Origin: Granulicella arctica
GTDB lineage: Bacteria > Acidobacteriota > Terriglobia > Terriglobales > Acidobacteriaceae
DNA: 64,000 nt
NCBI RefSeq assembly: GCF_025685605.1
Contig: NZ_JAGTUT010000001.1
Location: 3,038,001 to 3,102,000 of the forward strand
Direction of reading: 5' to 3'
The position numbers were made by a program, and so were the translations under genes. The notes under the pieces were generated by a model. It saw only the letters and a program-made list of their open reading frames with translations. It did not search any database and was not told the DNA's origin. This document shows, one piece after another, positions 9,353 through 17,213 of the stretch (its first letter is position 1; each line of letters begins with the position of its first letter).

Positions 9353-11706
9353 CCAACGGTATTCTCGAGAATCCGTTTCCAGGGTTGAGGCCCTTCCGCG
9401 ATGAGGAGGAATATCTCTTCTTCGGACGCGAGAGCCAGGTCGACCGCATGGTCGATAAGCTGGCCGCAACCCGCTTCCTTGCGGTCGTTGGAACCTCCGG
9501 CAGCGGCAAGTCGTCCCTTGTCAGTTGCGGTCTCAAGCCAGCCCTGAATCGCGGTCTCATGGCCAGCGCCGGAACGAGATGGCAGATCATTCAGTTCCGT
9601 CCCGGCGCCAAGCCCGTCCATTCACTTGCCGAGGCATGGGACGCGAGCATCAAGTCCACTTCGGATCTGCACCCTGAAGGACCCTCATTTCTCCAGATAA
9701 TCGAGGCCACCCTCCAGATGAGCAGTCTCGGTCTCACCCATCTGGTCGACTTTGCGCGCTTTCCCGAGGGCACCAATGTTCTGCTCATCGTGGACCAGTT
9801 TGAAGAGATTTTCCGCTACGGTGCGGCATCGAAGGGCTCGGGAAATACCTACGGGGTCACCAAAGAGGCCGCCGCGCTCGTCAAGCTTCTGCTTGAGGCA
9901 GCCGCCCTCCGGGAGTTCCCCATCTACATCGTCCTCACCATGCGCTCGGACTTCCTCGGCGAATGCTCCCAGTTTGACGGTCTGCCGGAGGCCATCAATG
10001 CCGGCCAGTATCTCATCCCCAGAATGACTAGAGAGGAGCGCCGAGCGGCGATCGCCGGACCCATCGAAGTCTCCGGCGGTGAGATCAGCCCGGTCCTCCT
10101 CACGCGTCTTGTCAACGATGTCGGGGACAACCCCGATCAACTCTCACTCTTGCAGCACGCCATCAACCGGACGTGGATCAACTGGCAGGCTACGACAAAT
10201 GCACAGGGCCTGATCTCGCTTGAGCACTATGAAGCGATCGGCACCATGATGCATGCGCTCGACCTCCATGCCGAGGAGGCGTACGCCTCTTTAAAATCCG
10301 CCGAAGAGAAAGAGATCTGCGGGCGCATCTTCAAAGCGCTGACCGATACCGGCACGGACGCCCGCGGCATTCGCCGCCCCATGTCGCTCGCTTCCCTGTA
10401 CAACGTCCTCGGCTCGAACGATTTCGTCATGCCGGTGCTCGAGTTGATGCGCGGTCCGAACTGCTCTTTCCTCATGCCGCCTATCTCTCACAAGCTCCAT
10501 CCGGATACCATGATTGACATATCCCACGAGATATTGATGCGCGTCTGGGACCGGCTCAAGGTCTGGGCTTCTGAAGAGGCCGAGTCTGCCAATATGTATC
10601 GCAGGCTAGTGGAATCCGCGATGCTCCATAAAAGCGGTCGGGAGGCTCTCTGGCGCGACCCCGGCCTGGAGGTGGCGCTGGAATGGCAGACCCGCCAAAA
10701 GCCGAATATCCACTGGGCTGCTCTGTACCGCGATGGATACAACATGGGACTCGCCTTTCTCGCAGCCAGCCGGGAAGAGCGGGACCAGCAGCGCTTCAAT
10801 CAGGAACTCGAACGAAAGTGGGGCCGGATCTCACAAGGGTTGACGATGGCCGCTTGGGCCGCGTTCATGTTCTCCTCTTTCAAGTTCTTGAACGCCCTGG
10901 TACTTCACAGAGATGTTGTAGGTACTTTCTTGGATCCCGCCGACTCCGCTGTAACACTGACAATTCTGACGAAGATCATGAAATCAATAACAAGCCTATT
11001 TAGGGGGGACGAGTTTAGAACAGCGCTGAGTCTCGCGGCTGGCGGCATCTTTGGCATAGCTCTGCTCTGCTTATTAGGCTACCTGTGTGTCAATTTCGTC
11101 ACAAGGCGAGTTTTCCTGCGCTTCGCAGCGAAGCAGCCAGTTGTAAGCATCGTTAAAACCTCTCCCTTTATCACAGCAGCTCCGCCGCCTCCACTTGCCT
11201 CTACTGCTTTAGGGGGTTCAGGAACTGTAGTTGAAAACCTTCGTTATGCCGGCTTCTGGCAACGCGTATTCGCCGCGTTGCTCGATGGGGCACTACTCTC
11301 TTTCTTCTCGTTTATCGTGGTCCTCGTAATCTCGGTCGCGTGGGAGTTTATTGCGACGCCGCCCCTGAAAAACGAGGACACCCTCGGCGGGTTATTTTTC
11401 TGCTTCCTTTTTCTCCTCGGCTGGCTCTACCCCGCAATCGCGAGGAGCGGCCCGGCGCGCGGCACCATCGCGGACCTCCTCTTCGGAATAGCCATCCTCA
11501 AGCGAAACGGCAGGCGCGCCGGCTTCGGAACGTTCACCGGCCGGTGCTTCGGAAGCCTCATCACCTTCTTCACCTTTTTCATCCAGCCCTTCACCCCGCA
11601 GAAGCGCGCCCTCGCCGACATGATCGCGGGCACCATCGTCGTGAGACGCCGCCAACGCTACGTCGATCAGTTCATCGAGAACTCCGGCCGGGTTTCCGCT
11701 CGATGA
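9349..11706 (+). CDS. STAND NTPase (nSTAND1-like) with membrane helices and RDD domain
   Basis: The 785-residue protein begins NPFPGLRPFRDEEEYLFFGR, the hallmark N-terminus of conflict-system nSTAND1 ATPases. Walker A is GTSGSGKSS (48-56), Walker B is LLIVDQFEE (145-153), and an Arg-containing sensor strand LTMRSDFLG lies at 196-204. A helical region runs to about 490. Hydrophobic helices follow (about 497-520 and 557-585), then a proline linker (611-615) and a C-terminal RDD domain (632-768) with further membrane segments. Most nSTAND1 proteins end in WD40 or TPR sensor repeats; here a membrane module takes their place. GTG start overlaps the TIR stop. Confidence 0.85.
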   Translation: MTNGILENPFPGLRPFRDEEEYLFFGRESQVDRMVDKLAATRFLAVVGTSGSGKSSLVSCGLKPALNRGLMASAGTRWQIIQFRPGAKPVHSLAEAWDASIKSTSDLHPEGPSFLQIIEATLQMSSLGLTHLVDFARFPEGTNVLLIVDQFEEIFRYGAASKGSGNTYGVTKEAAALVKLLLEAAALREFPIYIVLTMRSDFLGECSQFDGLPEAINAGQYLIPRMTREERRAAIAGPIEVSGGEISPVLLTRLVNDVGDNPDQLSLLQHAINRTWINWQATTNAQGLISLEHYEAIGTMMHALDLHAEEAYASLKSAEEKEICGRIFKALTDTGTDARGIRRPMSLASLYNVLGSNDFVMPVLELMRGPNCSFLMPPISHKLHPDTMIDISHEILMRVWDRLKVWASEEAESANMYRRLVESAMLHKSGREALWRDPGLEVALEWQTRQKPNIHWAALYRDGYNMGLAFLAASREERDQQRFNQELERKWGRISQGLTMAAWAAFMFSSFKFLNALVLHRDVVGTFLDPADSAVTLTILTKIMKSITSLFRGDEFRTALSLAAGGIFGIALLCLLGYLCVNFVTRRVFLRFAAKQPVVSIVKTSPFITAAPPPPLASTALGGSGTVVENLRYAGFWQRVFAALLDGALLSFFSFIVVLVISVAWEFIATPPLKNEDTLGGLFFCFLFLLGWLYPAIARSGPARGTIADLLFGIAILKRNGRRAGFGTFTGRCFGSLITFFTFFIQPFTPQKRALADMIAGTIVVRRRQRYVDQFIENSGRVSAR

Positions 11707-13694
11707 TCCATCCGCCGCGTCCTCGCCTTGTGCTTCGTCTTGGAGTCACCGGCCACCGCCCCGTTCCCGGCCGGCCGTACGATCCCCCATCCGTTCTCGC
11801 GGCCTGTTCAAACGTCCTTGCGACCACGGAGGCGGCCCTCGGCCATCTGCATACCGCCACCTACGACCCCCATCATCAACCGCAGATGATTCTGGTCTCG
11901 GCACTCGCTCCAGGGGCTGACCAGGCTGCAGCGGAAGCTTTGCTCGCTCTGCCGCAAGCCGACAAGACTACGCGCCGTCTGGAAGTCGTCCTGCCCTTTC
12001 CCCATCGTGAATACAGCCGAACGATGGATGAATCGGAACGCATCGCCTACGAGAATCTGCTGACCCACGCAAACTCCGTCTTCCGTCTCTGCGACTTCAT
12101 CCCGGAAGATTCGAAACAGGCAAGTCCGCTCGCAGCCTTCCGCCGCGACACGCGCTACCAGACCATCGGTGAGATCATCGTCCACCAGGCCGATCTGCTC
12201 ATCGCGATCTGGAACGGCGAGCCGAGCCGCGGCCTCGGCGGCACCGGAGACGTTGTCCTGCATGCCCTCAAGATTGGCGTGCCCATCATCTGGATCGACC
12301 CGGCCACCGGCGACATTCGCTTCATTCCCTCCGGAGCGATCCAGGGAGATATCTTCGAGTGGGTTCGAAGACATGCCCATCCCTTCAATGCCGAAACCCT
12401 CCACGCCGCTCTTCACCCGATCCTTGTCCCTCCACGCTCGAACCCAAAATCGCATGAGGAACATGGAGCGCACGGTAGAAAAGCAGTGGAGAAGGAAGAC
12501 AGCTCATACACCTTGCACGACTATCTGCATCATGAGTCCGTGCCCGGCACGACACCTTGGTTCATCTATCAGCTTTTCATCGCCGCTCCCGCGCAGCGTG
12601 CCTCGGCCACCCTGGAAGAAAAGGCCAAGAGACGTCAGCAGAGATTACGCGACCGGCTCAAACGCTGGCGTCTCTCGACCGACTACGTCAAGCAGCTCAC
12701 CGAGGGAGCCTGGGAGGGCTACCCGATGGAGGAGCGGACCGCCTCCCAGGTCAACCTCACCGGAGCATGGGCTGCCGCTGATGCCATCGCCACCCAGCTT
12801 GGCCACGCCTACCGGTCCACCTACGTTCTCATCCTCGGGCTCTCGTTCCTCGCCGTCACCACGGGTCTTACCGGCGTCGTGCTGCACGAGCAGAAGCCCT
12901 GGTTTGTCTTTGCGGAGCTGGCCATACTCTTCACCGCCCTGTCACTCTACTGGCTAGGTCGCCGGGCGCAAAACCACCAACGCTGGCTCCGCACTCGGGA
13001 GCTCGCAGAACAACTCCGCGCTACGTGGGCAATGACCCTGTTAGGCCTTGGAGGGAGACGAACCATCCGGGATATCCAGAGACATTGGAATGGTTGGTTC
13101 GCCAACGCGTACCTCGCCGAGAGCGGCCTCCCCAACCTGGATCTCTCGGCCCCGGCCCTGCAGAAGGTCGCCCTGTCAGCCCTGACCGGCATCGCCGAGG
13201 ATCAGGAGAGATATCATCAGCGAAATGCCTCCATCTTGAGCGCGATCCACGCCCGCCTGGAACGCGTGAGCCGCCTCTCATTGGTCATCGCGGTCGCTAA
13301 TTCGCTCGCGCTGCTTATTTTTCTGCTCGTAACGCGCCACCTGGGAATCGACGAGAAAGAGGGGATTGAACGGATCATCTTGACCATGGCTGCGTTGAGC
13401 GCAGCCCTGCCCGCCCTCGGAGCGACCGCCGCTGCCCTCAGCCATCAGGGAGATTTTGAGCGCTTCAGCAAGCGTTCTGTCCAGACCAGCGCTGCGCTCC
13501 ATGACATCAGCCGCTCGCTACGCCACTTCATCCACTCGGTCGGAGATCAGACAGACCTGGAACGCCAGACCGGCAAGGTGCCGCTGTTTGAGGAGCTACG
13601 TCAAATCCTCCTCGATCTTGAGATCGTGCTGGTCGCCGACCTGAACGATTGGCGATTCGTCTACGTCACCCGAGCCGTCCCGGAGCCCGCATAG
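11703..13694 (+). CDS. SLOG-domain protein with four-helix membrane effector (SLATT-like)
   Basis: The start is ATG 11703, which overlaps the STAND stop as ATGA; a longer in-frame extension to 11340 is rejected. The 663-residue protein has an N-terminal Rossmann-like SLOG (LOG/DprA-type) domain: LGVTGHRPV (13-21), SALAPGADQAAA (66-77), LPFPHREY (97-104) and a glycine-rich LGGTGDVV (178-185). SLOG domains bind nucleotide-derived ligands, and in ThsA bind the TIR product. The C-terminal half has four hydrophobic helices (about 373-395, 399-421, 524-545, 557-580) with charged helices between, as in SLATT pore-forming effectors. It is the probable effector of the operon. Confidence 0.8.
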   Translation: MIHPPRPRLVLRLGVTGHRPVPGRPYDPPSVLAACSNVLATTEAALGHLHTATYDPHHQPQMILVSALAPGADQAAAEALLALPQADKTTRRLEVVLPFPHREYSRTMDESERIAYENLLTHANSVFRLCDFIPEDSKQASPLAAFRRDTRYQTIGEIIVHQADLLIAIWNGEPSRGLGGTGDVVLHALKIGVPIIWIDPATGDIRFIPSGAIQGDIFEWVRRHAHPFNAETLHAALHPILVPPRSNPKSHEEHGAHGRKAVEKEDSSYTLHDYLHHESVPGTTPWFIYQLFIAAPAQRASATLEEKAKRRQQRLRDRLKRWRLSTDYVKQLTEGAWEGYPMEERTASQVNLTGAWAAADAIATQLGHAYRSTYVLILGLSFLAVTTGLTGVVLHEQKPWFVFAELAILFTALSLYWLGRRAQNHQRWLRTRELAEQLRATWAMTLLGLGGRRTIRDIQRHWNGWFANAYLAESGLPNLDLSAPALQKVALSALTGIAEDQERYHQRNASILSAIHARLERVSRLSLVIAVANSLALLIFLLVTRHLGIDEKEGIERIILTMAALSAALPALGATAAALSHQGDFERFSKRSVQTSAALHDISRSLRHFIHSVGDQTDLERQTGKVPLFEELRQILLDLEIVLVADLNDWRFVYVTRAVPEPA

Positions 13695-13855
13695 TTGTGG
13701 TCTCTGCCGATTGGAACGCGTAAACGTGTTCGCCACGCACTCGTCGACGCTTCTGCGCACGCTTTCGGGCAATTCGGCGCTCGCTCCTATTCAGAGCCGG
13801 ATGATCGCATCTTGGGAGCATGAGGCAAGAACAGTGCCTGACCGCCGACCGATCC

Positions 13856-15433
13856 TCAGCTATGACGCCCCGAGCGAATACGTACCAACTCTTTTTGAAG
13901 TCGGATGACGACCTCCGGATGCGCCTTTGCGAGGTTCTTCGTTTCGTGAGGATCGACGCTCAGGTCGTAGAGCTCCAGTTCAGCGGTCGGGTAACCGTCG
14001 TCCGCGAGCTTGGTCTCCATGGCGCCTGCCTTTGGCTTCGGAATCGGTCCCGGATGGAGGCCGGGCCGTTGCGATCGATCGATCAGCTTCCACGTGCCGT
14101 CGACGATCGCGAGGACCTGCGCCTCCTCAACCAACGACTGCCGACCTACCGGGGATCGGCCCAGTAACGCAGGCAGAACATTGACACTGTCTTCTGCCTG
14201 GCCCGGCGGAACTGCCTGCCGGGTCAACGCAGCGAAGCTCGCCAATAGATCTAACTGGCTTACCAGGGCGGTCGATGTGCCGGGCTTGATGTGACCGTCC
14301 CAGTTTGCGATCAGAGGAATGTGCGTGCCGCCCTCAGTGATCGTGTATTTTCCCCCACGAAAAGGTCCTGCTGGTTTGTGCTCACCCAGCTTGCGGTCCG
14401 AGCCGTCATCGTATCCATCGTTCACCACAGGGCCGTTGTCGGAGGTAAAGATGATGAGCGTGTCTTGCTGCAGATGAAGACGCTTTAGAGTCTCGACGAT
14501 GCGGCCGACGCTCCAATCCAACTGGTCGATAACATCGCAGCGGACGCCGCACTCGCTCTTACCAGCAAACTGCTCTGCCGGCATGCGGGGTACGTGGATG
14601 TCGCTCGGTGTGAAGTAGAGCAGAAAGGGGCGGTGCTGATTCTTCTCGATGAACTCAACCGCTTTGTTGGTGAAGGTTGCGGCCATGTCTTCGTCCTTCC
14701 AGAGCGCGGATTTGCCTCCGGTCATGAAGCCGATACGGCTTACGCCGTCGACGATGGTGCCGTCGTGGCCTTCGCTCAAGTGCATCTTCAGCAGGTCAGG
14801 GTCTTCCTTGCCGGTCGGTTCGTGGCCGATCTTCTGGTCGTACGAGACCTGGATGGGGTCTGCAGGGTCGAGGTTTACCACGCGGTGATTGTGGATGTAG
14901 ACCGATGGCACTCGGTCCGCAGTCGCCGCGAAGAAGAAAGCGTCGTCGAAGCCGACTTCGCAAGGGCCGGGCTTGATCTCTCCGTTCCAATCGATCTTGC
15001 CATCGCCAAGGCCGATGTGCCACTTGCCAACGAGACCAGTGGTGTAGCCTGCCGACTTGAGCACGGAGGCAATCGTTGCCTGATCTTGCTGGACGAGCAG
15101 TTTGGCGTCGCCGGGCAGAATCTGCACACCGTCGTGCCGCCAGGCATAGCTGCCTGTCAGCATGGCATAGCGAGATGGCGTACAGGTTGCTGCGTCCGAG
15201 TGTGCATTGGTGAAGCGCAGGCCGCTTGCGGCGAGAGCATCAATCATGGGCGTGTGAACGTGGGTCGCGCCGTAGCTCGACAGATCTCCGTAGCCGACAT
15301 CGTCGGACAGAATGACGACAATGTTCGGCTTGTTCGCAGAGGATGAACGTGGGGACGCGTGCAGGGTGCTCGTTGCGAGGGATGTGCCCACGACCGCAAG
15401 TTGCTGAAGGAAGAGTCGTCGGTCGATCGGCAT
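13856..15433 (-). CDS. Secreted arylsulfatase-type sulfatase
   Basis: The start at 15433 is preferred because TGGAGA lies just upstream and the protein then begins with a Tat-type signal (MPIDRRLFLQQL). The 525-residue enzyme has the metal-binding ILSDDVGYGD (about 41-50) and the sulfatase signature CTPSR (C84 to R88), whose Cys is converted to formylglycine by a maturase not seen in this window. The FTSDNGPV segment supplies the second metal-ligand set. It should hydrolyse sulfate esters in the periplasm. The gene is divergent from a GH43 gene, suggesting joint use on a sulfated or mixed polysaccharide. The exact substrate is unknown. Confidence 0.9.
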   Translation of the reverse strand: MPIDRRLFLQQLAVVGTSLATSTLHASPRSSSANKPNIVVILSDDVGYGDLSSYGATHVHTPMIDALAASGLRFTNAHSDAATCTPSRYAMLTGSYAWRHDGVQILPGDAKLLVQQDQATIASVLKSAGYTTGLVGKWHIGLGDGKIDWNGEIKPGPCEVGFDDAFFFAATADRVPSVYIHNHRVVNLDPADPIQVSYDQKIGHEPTGKEDPDLLKMHLSEGHDGTIVDGVSRIGFMTGGKSALWKDEDMAATFTNKAVEFIEKNQHRPFLLYFTPSDIHVPRMPAEQFAGKSECGVRCDVIDQLDWSVGRIVETLKRLHLQQDTLIIFTSDNGPVVNDGYDDGSDRKLGEHKPAGPFRGGKYTITEGGTHIPLIANWDGHIKPGTSTALVSQLDLLASFAALTRQAVPPGQAEDSVNVLPALLGRSPVGRQSLVEEAQVLAIVDGTWKLIDRSQRPGLHPGPIPKPKAGAMETKLADDGYPTAELELYDLSVDPHETKNLAKAHPEVVIRLQKELVRIRSGRHS

Positions 15434-15616
15434 GCGGTCTCCATGAGTAGATTCCAGCATCAGCGATGCGGCGAGAATCTCATGCCAACTATACCGAAGC
15501 AAAGCGGTTTGCCGATCCGCCGCTTTCATTGGCTGCCTCTCCCAAACTTTCCCCTACATGGAGTAGCCTGCGACAAGGCAGCTTCTACGCTCTTCATCTC
15601 GCTCGACAGGAAAAAC

Positions 15617-16687
15617 GTGTCCCGATATCTTCGATTCGCCATCTTCCTCATCGCTGCTCTCTCTTGCGCTTCCGTCAAGGCGCAGACTCCATCGAACCTT
15701 TCGCAGCAGGGCTGGTATGCAGATCCTGAGGTGCACATCTTTGCCGGTCAATATTGGATCTACCCTACCTCGTCCAGTCCCGCACCCGACAGTCATGACG
15801 ATGCATCCTTCAACCCGCTCCAGCGGAAGCTTCGCAGTGGACCCATCATTCACCCGGTCTATCTTCTACATACCTCGCTCGATGCCTTCTCATCGCCGGA
15901 CCTCGTCCACTGGACCAGGCATCCCCGCGTACTCGACATTCGCAACGTCGCCTGGGCCGCCTATGCGATCTGGGCACCCACGGCCATCCACCTCAATGGC
16001 CGCTACTATCTCTTCTTCGCCGCCAACGATATTCAGAAGCAGGACACCTTCCAGGGGGGCATTGGTGTCGCCGTCAGCGACCAGCCCGGAGGTCCCTTCA
16101 TCGACGCCCTCGGCAAGCCGCTCATCGGCGCATTCCACAACGGCGCGCAGCCCATCGACCCGATGGTCTATCAGGACGACGATGGCTCGATCTACTTCTA
16201 CTATGGCGGTCAGGGCCACTGCAATGTAGCCAGACTCGCACCTGATCTTAAGAGTGTCATCCCCATGAACGATGGCTCGTTGTACAAGGAGATCACTCCG
16301 GAACACTATGTCGAAGGACCGTTCATGATCAAGCGTCACGGCGTCTATTACTTCATGTGGTCCGAGGGCGACTGGGGAGATGCAAGCTACGGCGTTGCAT
16401 ACGCAAGGAGCGCCAGCCCGACCGGACCCTTCGAACGCATCGGTAAGATCCTCCAGACCGATCCCGCTGTCGCCAACGGTCCCGGCCATCACTCCGTGCT
16501 GCAGATCCCCGGGACCGATGACTGGTACATCGTCTATCATCGCCACCCTCTCGGCACCACCGGACCCAACGAGCGCGTCATGGCCATCGACGAGATGCAT
16601 TTCGACGCAAAGGGCAACATCGAACCCGTGCGGATGACGCCCAACGGTCCCGCTCCCCGATCACTGCCACCATCAAGCCATCCTTGA
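15617..16687 (+). CDS. Secreted glycoside hydrolase family 43 protein
   Basis: A GTG start at 15617 with AGGA upstream gives a clean signal peptide (RYLRFAIFLIAALSCASVKA). The 356-residue protein has a five-bladed propeller pattern. The catalytic triad is visible: the base Asp in YADPE (D36), the pKa-modulating Asp in PIDPMVY (D181) and the acid Glu in VEGPF (E233). GH43 enzymes are arabinanases, arabinofuranosidases or beta-xylosidases; a His-rich GPGHHSV near the C-terminus fits the metal site of arabinanase-like members. It is divergent from the sulfatase gene with about 180 bp between starts. Confidence 0.87.
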   Translation: MSRYLRFAIFLIAALSCASVKAQTPSNLSQQGWYADPEVHIFAGQYWIYPTSSSPAPDSHDDASFNPLQRKLRSGPIIHPVYLLHTSLDAFSSPDLVHWTRHPRVLDIRNVAWAAYAIWAPTAIHLNGRYYLFFAANDIQKQDTFQGGIGVAVSDQPGGPFIDALGKPLIGAFHNGAQPIDPMVYQDDDGSIYFYYGGQGHCNVARLAPDLKSVIPMNDGSLYKEITPEHYVEGPFMIKRHGVYYFMWSEGDWGDASYGVAYARSASPTGPFERIGKILQTDPAVANGPGHHSVLQIPGTDDWYIVYHRHPLGTTGPNERVMAIDEMHFDAKGNIEPVRMTPNGPAPRSLPPSSHP

Positions 16688-17144
16688 TCTTCACTTTGCA
16701 GGTGCCGGGGTCCGCCCGTAGTTCCGTCTCGTGTTCAGCGACCTGCAGTCGATGCAAAGCAGGGTTGCGCAAAGGCGTTCAGCCTCATTCACCAGCGAGA
16801 CGTTGCAGGTACGGTCGAACTCGCGCTGACTGGAGCAATGGACGGGCCGCATGGATGGATCACGGCTTCGTAGCCTCAGCTTCGAAGCTACGGTTCCGAC
16901 TCTGTATCAAGCAAGGCAACACGGACTTCTCTAACTAACCCGCCGGGCGGGTCGTATTCATAGATCGGGGCGACGCAAACTTATGCTGTGTTCGTTGTCT
17001 CCAAAAACCCAACTCTTGAGGGCGTCGTAGAGAACCAGGCCGGAACACGCGATCATTGACGCCGCAAATCATAGGTTTCTACCCTGCATTTAGACACGAA
17101 GTGAGAACTTCGCGGATGCAAGTTCCCGATCAGGCCTACGGCCT
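16688..17144. other. Intergenic region, no gene seen
   Basis: Apart from the terminator hairpin at its right edge, this stretch shows only short frames without a ribosome binding site or recognisable domain. Confidence 0.5.
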
Positions 17145-17195
17145 AACAAACAAGATGGCTGCCCGGAGAACACCCGAGCAGCCATGTTGTTTGTT
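17145..17195 (-). terminator. Terminator hairpin of the BACON/FG-GAP gene
   Basis: The left arm AACAAACAAGATGGCTGC (17145-17162) pairs with the right arm GCAGCCATGTTGTTTGTT (17178-17195) with one mismatch, around a 15-base loop. It lies about 20 bp beyond the stop of the minus-strand gene, and the arm ends in a T-rich stretch on that strand. It fits an intrinsic terminator. Confidence 0.75.
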
Positions 17196-17213
17196 ACGAC
17201 GATTTGGTTCAGC

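Noticed and set aside
11340-11702. Upstream extension of the SLOG-SLATT protein
   Set aside because: It lies inside the end of the STAND gene in another frame and is Arg/His/Pro-rich; the ATGA overlap at 11703 gives the correct start.
15359-15616. Longer start for the GH43 protein
   Set aside because: It overlaps the divergent sulfatase start and lacks signal-peptide logic; GTG 15617 with AGGA gives a clean signal peptide.
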